Below are positions 20,670 through 31,489 of a stretch of DNA of 64,000 nt, in pieces. Source of the DNA: Shinisaurus crocodilurus. Taxonomy: Eukaryota > Chordata > Lepidosauria > Squamata > Shinisauridae. Under the pieces are notes generated by a model. That model was not told the origin of the DNA. It did not search any database and saw only the letters and a list, made by a program, of their open reading frames with translations. Each line of letters begins with the position of its first letter. Position 1 is the first letter of the stretch. Position numbers and translations under genes: made by a program. The stretch lies in contig CM037880.1 in NCBI GenBank assembly GCA_021292165.1, positions 145,556,099 through 145,620,098 on the forward strand, read 5' to 3'.

Positions 20670-23600
20670 GTAAGTTTTTAAAAAAAATAAAATTAAAACT
20701 ATCAGGCATGGCTATACTATGCATGATTAGCCCGTCTAACTTGGCGCAATGACATTGCAATGCTGTTGGGACTGCTGACTGCACCACCACCACCACTTGG
20801 ACCACCAGCAAAGCTGCCTTTCATAATGGTAAGGCAAAAGTTTCTGGAAACGCCCACTCACATTGTGGGGTGGCCCTGTGGAATTTGGTAAGTTGTCCCA
20901 GTGCTTGATAAAATCCTTTCCCCCCCAAGATCTACTTTTCTATGTGCAGGGAAGCATTCTATCATGTGAGGCCCAAGATGTATCAAGCAGAGATCTGAGC
21001 AAAGCTTGGGCCTGGATATGAGCCTTCGAGGAGAGGGAGGGTTAGAATGATCACGTCAAAGAGGAGTATTACTTGGTCCCTGAATTCTTCTGCAGCTTGG
21101 ATTTTAATGTGAGCTGGAAAAGAATCCCCAGTTTAATGCACCCAAAGTCCTCTACCTCCCACATGCCCAGTCCTTCCAATTCTCCCAGACCCTGACTCTT
21201 TCTCCCTTTAAACAATGCTTACCCAGATGGAGCAACGCAGTGCTCTGGCCGCAGGAAGAGGGGCAGAAGGATATTTGATCCCTCCCTTCCCCTCTGGAGG
21301 TTCTGGCTGTCAGGACTCAGGAGGCTCGAAGGCAGGAAAGGAGCAGGTGAGTGGAAAGCTCTTAAGTCGGACAGGCTTGGAAAACAAGTCAAGCTATTTT
21401 GGATATTCTTTTCAAATTAGCTCGGCTGAGCAATCGACGTGAACCAGGAAGAATGCCCATTCCTATGAACAAATGGTTGGTTTATTGGCTTTAACAGTAT
21501 AACTGTGCTCTCTAACAGCATAAATGGCCAAGGTTAAGCTGTGTTGTTGATGAAAACCCAGTCCATTGATTATGTTATTTATTGTCTTTATAGAATTCTC
21601 TGGAAGTTGTATGTTCAGAAAATTCAGAGTGCTCTTGAGTATCCACAGTGGTTTCGTATTGCAGTATTTGCATTGCTTAATCAATGCTAAAATGTTACTA
21701 TAACAGTATTGACTGAATGGGTATTAGAAGGAGAAAATAACATTGCTTAGGCAATATTTCTAGTCTCATTAGGACAAAAGCCTATTGAAAATAAAAATAT
21801 TGGTTAGAGGAATGGTTCTCTGTCCTATTATTGAAATAAGGTGCTGCTAAGTAACATTTGAACATCTGAACGTTAGTCAGGCACCACCGCAGCCTGGGAC
21901 AACCTTAAGCCCACAGAGGCTTCAGAGCCTCTGAGGGCTTAAAGTGTCATACGAATCCATCCTTTGTGTTCAAAGTTGCTTACCAAGACTGCAATCCTAT
22001 GCATACGTACTAAGGATTTAGACATCTATAGTTCAGGTAACTTCATTGGTACTAAATCAAGCTTGAACAAAGCATCCCAAAATAAATGGTCTTTGTATTA
22101 CAGCCTTCAATCCCAATCCATTATTTAGAATTTAATTTAAAGTACTATTGCTTTAAACAAAATGTATTTCTGTGTGCTTAGGATCACATTTCATCTTTCT
22201 ATTCCCTTATGTGGGAAATCTTTTTCTTTGCTGCCCCCTCAAAGGGTTAGACAATTACGCACAATGAAATGATTTCACTTCAGCCTAGTAGAGCTGAACT
22301 GCTGTTATTTTCCCACTGAGAAAAACTCACAAGAGTTCTGTGTTACACAGAAACTGGCAGGCTACCACACTAAACACTCTCACCTTACTTATTTTGAATA
22401 ACATTATAGTTAATCCTCTGTACAGCACCTTGCATAATTTTGCTGCCTTACATTAGGGAAGCATACAGAATTATCACTCAAAGTAGATTTTCAATTTATG
22501 CATCATTTCATTTCAATGCTATTCCCAAGTTAATGTGTTTAGGACTGAGTTTTAGGACTGCAGAGAAAAGGAGTGGAGAAGTATGTTCAAATTAATAATG
22601 CATTTACATTTTACGAATCAAGAAGGCAGTGATAACTGAACTGTGTGAGCTGGCTGTGTGAGTTACTTGTAAGCTAGTCAGCCTGGGCCTTCATTTACAA
22701 TCTTTTGGAGCCAGTCATGAAAATATGAAGGTTTACTGCTTGCCTGAATCTGAAGGGCCAAAATATTTGCCCTGGGCAGATTTACTAAAATGTTACTGGT
22801 AACTGAGTTGGCCTGTTCCTTCGCCCATTGAAAACTATTTATATCCAATTATGATCTCAAACCAAAGAAAAAGAAAACAGAGTAACCAGAGAAAGAAAAA
22901 GCCCCACTAGAAAAGTGGTACTCAACTTTGAAGAACTGAACGAAATCTTGGCTCACTTCAGTTTTGTCATATTTTGACTTCTGTGAAGCTGGCTTTCAGG
23001 CCTCTGATGGGAATTTCAAAGTCACAAAATCCTTCTGTAGTGTGACATGGAGACATCACATAGTTGATGCTTGTGCCATACACCGTATAATTATGAGCAA
23101 ATGTCAACACACAGTGACACAGCATCACAAACATATCAAGGGAAATAATGCAACGTGGAAGGGTGTCATATTGAGATTCTCTCACAGCTAATTCCATCTC
23201 AAACACATACTGTATATGTCCTCACCCGCCCACCTCTGCCTTCCCTCTCCTTCTTTGGACCCCTTTCAACAAAGTATACAACAATGGCCACAGAATCAGT
23301 GGATGCCTCTGAACACGTTAGCATTTCCCAATTCATATTCAATTAAAGAGGAATATCAACAATTTCAACACCTTCCTACTTACCTCAAAAGGGCAGTTAT
23401 GCATAATGAAGAGACTTATGAACCTTGAACGTTTTGCGTATCTGATGCTGAAAATAGGAGAATTAATAAGACGACAAGCCTACACTCACTTTTACAAGAT
23501 TAAGGACGAGAGAAGTCACTAAGACATTCTCGTATTTGCAAGCACAAAGGGTGCATGGCTCTGTGATTAATTTCTTTAAACTGAGGGTGAAGCTTGCCTG

Positions 23601-24290
23601 AAAACCAGATCCTGTCACCAGGAAATTCTGATCCTCTCACTGTAGGAGCATGGGGGCTGGCTGTGGTTACCCAATAGCGAGGGAAGGCACTCTGCTCATA
23701 CTCAAGCGGTTTCTCTCATTATTATTAATTCACATATTTCATGGCTGAGCCCTGGTTCAAATTATGCCTTGCACAAATGCTTAAGGAACCTTTTCAGTTA
23801 AGGAGAGAGGGAAGATTCATCATTCCTAAGAGCTTAGGCTAAATGTCAAAGTTCTTTAATTCATGTATATACATTCTTAAGTTCAAGCTCCATGCCCCAT
23901 CCCATGTCCTCATTGTCAGTGCTAGGGGTCAGTGGAGCAACTCCATCATTAGGTTCCTTCCCTCCTTTGAAGCATGTTGATAAGACCTTATGGGCCTGCT
24001 TCTTTCCTTTGCTTCTGAGCTAAGGACAAGAGTGAGCATTGTCAAAGACACTGGGTCATTTTGCTTTAGAACACCTGAGAATGGAGGTGGGGAAGTTTCA
24101 AATACTTATTTTCTTGACTTATGGAGACCACTATGATGATGCTCAAGAATGCCTGTTCTTAATTAAGTCCATCTTCATTAAGTCAACTTGTCTATGTGAC
24201 TTTTTTGTTGTTCTTGTTCATTTACTTGGGAATTCAAAAAACTGTTCTCATGGTCAGAAAAAGACAGACAGCCTCTAAGAGAAACCAAAT
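20670..24290. other. Unassigned, low-repeat sequence
   Basis: Apart from a short CAC run at 20771-20787 and a CAATCCTATGCAT scrap at 21991, no transposon signature is visible over 3.6 kb. That is unusual for this window and leaves room for regulatory DNA. No exon-like coding similarity was recognised. Confidence 0.4.
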
Positions 24291-24298
24291 GCTATTCA

Positions 24299-24491
24299 TA
24301 GGATCATAGGAAGCTATGGACATTGTCAGAACATTGTTCCATCTAGCTCCGTATCTACAATGACTGACAGCAGCTCTCCAAGGTTTCAGACTGGAGTCTT
24401 TGCTAGCCCTACCTGGAGATGCCAAGAACTGGAGCAGAGACCTTTTTGCTTGCAAAGCATGTGCTCTACCTCTAAGCTGTGGTCCTTCCCC
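24299..24491 (-). mobile_element. tRNA-derived SINE, minus orientation
   Basis: Read in reverse, it starts GGGGAAGGACCACAGCTTAG, followed by AGGTAGAGCACATGCTTTGC (tRNA-like A-box region). It then has a decayed B box, CATCTCCAGGTAGGGCTAGC, and a LINE-type tail ending TTCCTATGATCC. The B-box GGTTCAA element is damaged, so it should not be transcribed by Pol III. The same architecture is found at 4535-4760. Confidence 0.65.
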
Positions 24492-24574
24492 AGCCTCTCT
24501 ACAACATGGCAAGGGGGCAAGTACAGGAATGTAGAGAGACATACAGACTTTGGTTGGAACAGGAAGCGAACTAC

Positions 24575-24819
24575 AGTCATGCCTTGGATTAAGAGCATAA
24601 TTCGTTCCAGAAACGTGCTTGTAATCCAAAGCACTTGTATATCAAAATGAAATTTCCCCCAAAAAATTTGTATACAGATTTTTAATTTAAGCCATACTAC
24701 AGTACTTGTATTGCAAGACGTCGCTTGTATATCAAGTCAAAAATAAATAAATATTTAAAAATTTGCTTGTCTTGCAAAACACTCTCAAACCAAGTTACTT
24801 GCAATCCAAGGTATTACTG
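24575..24819. mobile_element. Tigger/pogo-like MITE, copy B
   Basis: Begins CAGTCATGCCTTGGATTAAG and ends TTGCAATCCAAGGTATTACTG, with TA on both sides (24573-24574 and 24820-24821). It is the inverted orientation of copy A and full length at 245 bp. Confidence 0.75.
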
Positions 24820-24824
24820 TATTA

Positions 24825-26465
24825 CAATTTCTCTTAAAGAGATTAACACTTTCTTTCTATATCTCAGGAAGAGCTAAAGCACACTTCTGTCACCGAGGAA
24901 TGGTTTTTGTGTGTTTTTTAAATTCATTAATCTTTAGGGTGAATTTGATGGGTTCAGATTTCAGTTTTGAAGCCATTCGTCTGAGCAGAAAAATATTTCA
25001 TGTTGAATTATCCAGATGTGCTCCCAGATTCAAAACATATAAACAGAGTCCATTAAATTACAACACAAAAGCTATGCCAAAAAATACACAGCCATGTGGT
25101 ATACAGTATAGATAAGTGTCATGTATGGGTAAAGTGATCCGGTCAATATAACTCTTTTATTTTGCATTTCAGAAGGTGTGTAATAGAAAACACCATACTA
25201 AGAATAAATGTAATCCACCTGAGGTCTATAGCTTGTTTTGCGGCCAAGCGAGTTACATTTTCTGCTATTATTAATGCATAGCAAGGCCTTTTTCATATCA
25301 ATTTGAAATTATACATTGGGGAAATCCCTGTACAACAGCAGCCAATGCTTTGTTTCCTCTGTGTGGCCCTTTGCAATTACTAGAATGTGCAAATATAATT
25401 TAGCTCAGGTAAAATTCAATCAGTCACCCCAAGTACAAAGAAATCTCCATCTCCCAGGAAAAACACACGCATCAGAGTGTTTCCCTAGAAATGGCACAAG
25501 GGAGCTGTAAGAATTTCTAAAACAAATTTATTAGAATATTTAAATTCAAGTTGTAATGGGAAATTTACTTGGATAGGAGAGTTGTGTGTTGGAGGGGTGT
25601 GCGCATCTGTGTGCGTGCCTCGAATGAAGGCAAAACAGAGAGGTGGCTTTCAAAGCTCCACAATTTTTACACAGACAAAAATGCACACAGGATATTCAGC
25701 TGAGAAAGCACACTAATGCATACAAGCAGGAGCACAGTTTATTGGCAGTAATTGTTTTGGTAAACCTGAAAGACAGCACATACAAAACCAGGAAAGGGCA
25801 TAAGCTATGTATTTTCTGTTGGAGGATATTGGAAAGGAGTCGGTCCTATACTGGTTAGGACGAAGCAGAGCATTCCCCCCTTATGCACAGCCTGGTTATT
25901 GAAACGGGTTATCACCACGTGGGTTGCTAAACCCTGCTAAAAGGCTCTTAAAAGGAAACGGATTGTCAAAACAAAGTTTAAAACTAATAAAGACATTTAT
26001 TAGTTTTACTTACAGTCCCGTTATTCATATATGCAGGATGCATATAGGCAGGTTAGAGTCTTTGCTGTTAAGAGTCTGCTTCATTGGAGATCACTGGCTG
26101 GAAGCCAGCTCAGACCCTGCGTCCATCAGGTTGGAGAGGCAGAGAGAGAGTGAGAGAGAGAGCTGACCACAGAGAGGCAGGAAGTAGGGAGGAGGGGTTA
26201 CAAAACATGCACCCTGGGGATTGTTCAATTAACCCTTTCCTCCCATTCTAACTAGTGGTTACATTACTTCGATTTAAGCAGGCAACATTACCATTTCCAT
26301 CATTTTCTTCAACACCCCTGTCATATGGATCTGCCCAACTCCCCTTTCCTATTCAAACGTGCACACTACCCTAGCCTTTTCCTCAGCTTTTAAAATGCTT
26401 CCTTCCAGCATCGTAGTACTAATCCACACACACACTCTCTCTCCACCTTTCACGCTCACCTTACC
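24825..26465. other. Unassigned, low-repeat sequence
   Basis: No transposon recognised. The stretch about 25160-25440 looks unique, with GCTATTATTAATGCATAGCA and GCAATTACTAGAATG homeodomain-type TAAT sites. A GA run lies at 26141-26163. Confidence 0.4.
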
Positions 26466-26471
26466 TGCCCC

Positions 26472-26617
26472 CAGTGCTTTTTTTCTGGAGAAAAAGGTAC
26501 CGGAACTCTTGGATTACATTTCCTCGGGAGTAGATGGCGATTGAATTGTAATGCAATTAATAGAAGAAAAGGTGCTGGAACTCAGTTCCGGTGAGTTCCA
26601 CCAGAAAAAAAGCCCTG
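26472..26617. mobile_element. 146-bp hAT-like MITE with perfect 8-bp duplication
   Basis: The left end CAGTGCTTTTTTTCTGGAGA pairs with CACCAGAAAAAAAGCCCTG at the right. Identical CCTGCCCC octamers (26464-26471 and 26618-26625) flank it. The arms also pair over GTACCGGAACTC and GGAACTCAGTTCCGG. Confidence 0.8.
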
Positions 26618-26625
26618 CCTGCCCC

Positions 26626-27035
26626 ACTTCCAGCTTCTGTCCTTCTGTTTCCCTCTGGAACTACTCTTCCCTTACCCAGAAAGCAGTTCTCCTCCATTAT
26701 CTTTTTATTCCTGGATTTCTTCAGTTACTTGCCCTCAGTGACGCCTGGCTCCTTCACTCTGACATTGCCACTGTTTCTCCTTTTTCCACTAGAGGTCTTT
26801 TCTTCTATACCTCAATAACTGTGCTGATGGTGCAGACTTTCTATTAAAGTCAGCCTGTTCCAGTTTCTGCCCATCTCGGCTTCCCACTTCTTCTCTACCT
26901 TTGAAATTCATTATTTGACACGGTCTTCCCCTTTGCACCTCTGTGCTAGTGTTCTTTATAGAATAAGGTAAATCCCACCTTAAGGTGACTAACATCATTT
27001 GAGAAACAAAATTAATTTTCAACAATTAGAATCAT
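26626..27035. other. Unassigned sequence
   Basis: Pyrimidine-rich plus strand at 26630-26800; no element recognised. Confidence 0.4.
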
Positions 27036-27038
27036 TAA

Positions 27039-27173
27039 GGGCACACTCCTATGCATGTTTAGGCAGAAAAAAGTCGTACAGCTCCCAGCATTTCCCAGCC
27101 ACCCATGCTGGCTGAGCAATGCTGGGAATTATAGGACTGTTTTCTGTGTCTGAACATGCATAGGATTGTACCC
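27039..27173. mobile_element. Palindromic Harbinger-like MITE, copy 4
   Basis: Starts GGGCACACTCCTATGCATG and ends ACATGCATAGGATTGTACCC. The centre pairs over CAGCATTTCCCAGCC and its inverse. TAA lies on both sides (27036-27038 and 27174-27176). Confidence 0.75.
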
Positions 27174-27449
27174 TAAACTGTTGAAACCATTAAAAGCCTC
27201 TCTCCGCCTCCCGTAAAAAAACAACACAGTAACAGCATAGCAGATGATTCAAGCATCAGAGTCAATTTAAAACACCATGGCTATCAGAAAGCCCAGCTAA
27301 ACAATATTGTCTTCAAAGAATCAGTTACTTATTGTGGACATACTAGAGACAGCAGAAGCTCCCTAGAGGCTTGACGTGGGACATACACAATACTTGTTTG
27401 CATCCCAGTGAGGGTGGATGCAAATGAGTTACGATATATGAAAGGTTTG

Positions 27450-28600
27450 GCCACCTCTCCTTTTAGCTTCTAAGTGAAGAACTCCCATGATTTAGAAGGG
27501 CCTCTCCCTCAGATATCAGGAGGTGGATGATATGGAGGAGGTGGCCCTGTATGTACCCTGGACACAAGCCATTTAGGGCTGTATAGGTAATGAACAGTTC
27601 TTTGAATTGTGCCTGGAAATGTATAGGTAACCAGTGCGGCTGTTCAAATACTAAAATCATCATCATATGCTCACACCACCATGTTCCTGTGAGCACCCTA
27701 GCTGCTGCATCCTGGACCAATTTAAGCTTCCAAAGAAGACTCTTCAAACACAAGCTGATGTAGAATGCATCTCAGTAGTCCAATCTTGATGTCACCAAGA
27801 TGTATATGACTGTGGCTAGGTCTGACCTCCCCAGAAACAGAAGCTACTGTCATACTAATTTAAGATGTGCAAAGGGCCCCTTGGCCACTGCCTGCCACCA
27901 TCTGAGCATCCATCAGCGAGGCCAGGTTCAGAACCCCAAACTGCAAGCCTTACCTTTCAAGAGGAGAAACTGTGAGAGACTGAGACTGTACCACCACATC
28001 AGGAGAAGCTAACCTCCTATCAAGAGCATCTCTTTCTTGTCTGAAATGAATTAAGCTTCAGTTTGTAAGCCCTCATCCAGCTTCCAATGGTGCTTCCAGG
28101 TACCAGTTGAAGGCATCAACAGTTTCCCTGGATTCAGATGGAAAAGCTAAACAGAGTTGCCTATTGTCTGCAGATGACACCATACCCCAAATCTCCAAGT
28201 GACTTCCCCCATTAGTTTCATGTAGATGTTAAATAACATAAAGGACAAGATGGAACCTTGCAAGACACTATAGGCCAGGAGTAAGCAACCTGGTGCACTC
28301 TAGATGTTTTGGACGACAACTCCCCAAATCCCTGGCTATTGGCCATGGTGGCTGGGGTTTATGGATGTTGTAGACCAAGACATGTGGAAGGCACCAGGTT
28401 GCCTACCTCCGTTACAGGCCAAAGGCCAGTGAGTTGAGCAAAATTCCCTCAACGCCACCATTCTGAAACCAACCTCCCTGGAAGGACCAGAACCATCATA
28501 AGAAAATCCCCCAAGACCCATTCCTGACAGATGATCAAGGATACATGGCAGATGGTGTTGAAAGCCATTGAGAGGTCCAGCCAAACCAACAGGGTTCCGC
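27450..28600 (-). pseudogene. L2-type LINE reverse transcriptase region, minus orientation
   Basis: Read on the minus strand, 27753-27463 gives KLVQDAAARVLTGTWWCEH and HWLPIHFQAQFKELFI, then TALNGLCPGYIQG. This is the post-RT segment of L2. Further upstream in the element (higher coordinates) a decayed ADNRQLCLAFPSESRE matches the L2 YADDTQLYLSFP region. The catalytic YADD is destroyed and several frameshifts are needed. A hAT-like MITE at 28276-28411 interrupts it. Confidence 0.75.
28276..28411. mobile_element. Short hAT-like MITE inside the L2 fragment
   Basis: CAGGAGTAAGCAACCTGGTG is mirrored by GCACCAGGTTGCCTACCTCC. Octamers CTATAGGC and TTACAGGC flank it with six matches of eight. It is a relative of 18721-18858 and younger than the L2 it splits. 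Confidence 0.65.
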
Positions 28601-28790
28601 TCAACCTTCATTTCAGATCTTGATGCCTGGCTTGACTTCTTCCTCTCCAACAATACTTCCACTCTGCCCCCTGGTAACTTCAACATTCATCTTGATAATT
28701 CCTCTGACCCAGCTACCTCATGTCTCCCCTTCCCAACTTATTCTTTCCTAGTCCAGCTTTGTATAGATTTCTGCAAGAAGCTGCTTACAT
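28570..28790 (+). pseudogene. L2-type LINE endonuclease fragment
   Basis: The plus translation includes GNFNIHLDNSSDPATS followed by LPFPTYSFLVQ. L2 APE endonucleases carry GDFNIHxDNPSDP; here the catalytic Asp is Asn. The orientation is opposite to the adjacent minus L2, so two different L2 insertions, or a rearrangement, meet near 28600. Confidence 0.65.
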
Positions 28791-28799
28791 TAATGACAT

Positions 28800-29330
28800 A
28801 GATGTAATGCTTGCGGAAAATAAACATGATCCTGAAAATAAGCAATACTGCCCCCTGAAATTTAATCCATGGTCTCCAACTGTACATATCTAACGGGGTC
28901 CTGGCTCAGCACATATCTGTTGCATGCATAGGTTTTTCAGTTCATTTCTAATGAGAAAGCAACTCCACATACACGATCCTCTGCACACAGAGATACATTC
29001 CATCCATCAAAATGAATGGTGCAGCCTATGTGTGCATTGGAGCACATTCTGACATACTTCTATGTCAGGGGCATGTATGTACAGGCTGCTGATGTATACT
29101 TAGTTTGTGCTGATACTGAAGCTTACCGGTCAGTTGTACCGTTTGAGCTGGAACAATCATGTCTGTGGCTGGAACTAGATGCCAACAGCAAACTTGGGTC
29201 TGGGAAGCCAGTTTGCTGCTAAACAGCTGGAGAGTTGGGTGTGGCCTTCCAGCAGAGAAATGGCAGGTGAGAGGCATGTTAATCCTCCCCCATCTGCCAC
29301 TTTCCCCCTGCAAATCCCTAGTTCTGCTAG
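28800..29330. other. Unassigned sequence
   Basis: Nothing recognised. GCTGGAGAG-type phrases recur here (29226) and at 29937, hinting that the L2 end at 29335-29880 may have split an older repeat. Confidence 0.35.
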
Positions 29331-29334
29331 CTAC

Positions 29335-29880
29335 TTCCCCCTGTCCCAAAGATAGGCATTTTGACCACATCACGACTATGCTTTGTCACCTGCACTGGCT
29401 CCCAATCAGTTTCTGGGTGCAGTTTAAAGTCCTGGTTTTAACCTTTAAAGCCCTGAACAGCTTGGGAACCAGATTACCTACCAAACCACCTTCTCCCATA
29501 AGTATGTACCTGAACCTTAAGATCCCTGCTGCCAAACCTTCAGAGGTCCTGCTCCAAGTGCCCCTGCCAAATAAAGTAAGGTAGGTGAAGGCCTTTTCGG
29601 TAGTGGCACCGTAGTTTTCGAATACCCTTCCCAGAAAAGTACAGCTGGTGTCATCTTTATAGTCTTTTTGGCACGAGGTGAAAACTTTTTTTATTCACCC
29701 AGGCCTTTAAAATAATGTATAGCCTGGGTCTCTCAGTAATGTGTGTTTTAATAGTTGTGTGTTCATTTTTAATAGTTTTTATTGTTTTATGTTGTATTTT
29801 TAATGGTGTATCTGTTTGGTGAGGCACCCACAGAACATCTGTTATAGGGCAGGCATCAATAAATAAATAATAATACGTAC
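29335..29880 (+). pseudogene. L2-type LINE 3' end, plus orientation
   Basis: The plus translation gives DHITTMLCHLHWLPISFWVQ, then FKVLVLTFKALNSLGTRLP. Both match the conserved L2 segment DHITPVLxxLHWLPVxxRxxFKVLxLTFKALN. The 3'-UTR is TTTTA-rich and ends with AATAAATAAATAATAATA. Several stops follow the conserved block. Confidence 0.8.
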
Positions 29881-29889
29881 TAATAAGTA

Positions 29890-30640
29890 AATGAAGCAAC
29901 CCCATGTCCAGGATCCTGACTGGACCAAAGAAACAGCTGGAGAGAGGGTGGGTGTTGCTGGGAAAGAGCAATGGGTGGTGCTATGATAAAGCAATCCCCT
30001 CTTGCCCACAACCTTTTCCTGGAAATTATTGCACCCTGCCACTTTCCAGTTCTTCAGCAATTAATTACTCAGGTTCTCAGAATTTTTACACTCTGAAAAT
30101 CTGATTGCTACATTAGGAATGAGGAGGGGAGGGTTTACAAATATATGAAATGTAGATTTGAAAGCATGCTTTTTGGTTTGCAAGGAAAAATGTATATTAT
30201 AACTAAGGGGTTCCACTCATTAATTTGGCTAAATGACATGCTGTGACATTTCTCTCTTTAGATGGGGCAGCTGTAGCTATTTTTGGTTGAAGACAGACAT
30301 CCTAGTTGTGCGACAGAAGTGGTTTTTGACAAACACTTTCTACCTTCAAATAATGTTTCAGAATGCAAAGAATCTATGTTGAAAAACCAACATGCACACT
30401 TTAGAAAGTCTGTCTTCACCTTTCATCTACCATATGATGTAGAGTGTATTAAACAAGATTTTTTTAACAGCTTCCGTCTTTTGGCATAAGTACTCCAAAG
30501 TCTCTACTGATGCTGTATTCCCACAGAATGAACACATCTGGTAACTTCAGATAACTCTGAGGTTACCAAAATCTCACAATGATACATAAAAAGAAAAATG
30601 CAATATTTTGGGTTGCACAACAATAGAAACAACTAGGCCT
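29890..30640. other. Unassigned sequence
   Basis: No recognisable element or coding region. Confidence 0.4.
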
Positions 30641-30659
30641 AGGGTCCTTGTTGTGGGTC

Positions 30660-30895
30660 CCACAGTTGTGCGAACCCAGCCAATGTCTCTGATATCACAA
30701 CACACTAAGCCACAGTGGCTACAGTAAACCCGAGAACAAGCCATGGCTTTGAAGGGTGGCTTCGAAGCCATGGCTAAGAAACACTGACTGGGTTCACACA
30801 ACACAGCCATGGCTTCGAAGACACCCTTCGAAGCCATGGCTTGTTCTAGGGTTTACTGTAGCCACCGTGGCTTAGCGTGTTGTGTGAATCCAGTC
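30660..30895. mobile_element. Nested inverted repeats of a GGGTTCACACAACAC-type MITE
   Basis: The outer arms CACTAAGCCACAGTGGCTAC plus AGTAAACCCGAGAACAAGCC pair with GGCTTGTTCTAGGGTTTACT plus GTAGCCACCGTGGCTTAGCG. Inside, CTTCGAAGCCATGGCT occurs in both orientations. A 110-bp unit (about 30788-30895) has its own termini CTGGGTTCACACAACAC and GTGTTGTGTGAATCCAG. The left half is a related inverted copy. The whole block could fold into a long hairpin. It is non-coding. Confidence 0.65.
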
Positions 30896-31037
30896 ACTGT
30901 TGTGGTGATGGTGATACAGAGCAGGTGATCTTGCATTAGATGATCCTACATTATTGTATATGGTAGCACAGTTCCAGAGAACACAAATATTTCCCGTGAG
31001 AATAAAAAAAAACCTAGAGCAGCCATTTTTATGTAGG

Positions 31038-31192
31038 CTTGGTTCAGACAACACACACTTTCATCAACCTAACCATGGTCTACTAATTGCTCAGTGGCCT
31101 TGCACACTATTCCTTCTCCCTGCTTACCCCATCCATACAAATTTCCTCTCCCTTTCCTCATTAGTGGTATCTGGTTTGTCATGATGTCTGAA
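31038..31192. mobile_element. MITE with TIR TTCAGACAACAC, copy 1
   Basis: GGTTCAGACAACACACAC on the left is mirrored by CATGATGTCTGAATG on the right. The interior is unremarkable and no target-site duplication is clear. Confidence 0.45.
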
Positions 31193-31319
31193 TGAGTATA
31201 ATCATTGTTACTGCTAATCATCCTTTGTTCTCCAACTAGAGACTGAAACCAAAATTAGTTTCATTCTTTGGTTTTAAAGCAAACCTTGGTTAGTGGTAAT
31301 GGTGGTAACTATGGTTATG

Positions 31320-31485
31320 TCAGTTCAGACATCACAATAAACAGCTGTTATCACTATCCAGGGAAGGTAGGGGGAAGGCTGACTGGAAAAGAAGAAGAAG
31401 AGTGACAATGTGTGGAGCACTTCTGTGGAGCACTTCTGATTTTAATTCCGTGATTTCTCAATTGGCCAGCATGACATCTGAACTG
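31320..31485. mobile_element. MITE with TIR GTTCAGACATCAC, copy 2
   Basis: AGTTCAGACATCACAATAA pairs with CAGCATGACATCTGAACT. It belongs to the same terminal-sequence family as 31038-31192 and 47638-47753. Confidence 0.5.
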
Positions 31486-31489
31486 GACA

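Noticed and set aside
24299..24491. Functional tRNA gene
   Set aside because: Only the head resembles a tRNA. The B box is decayed and a SINE body and LINE tail follow.
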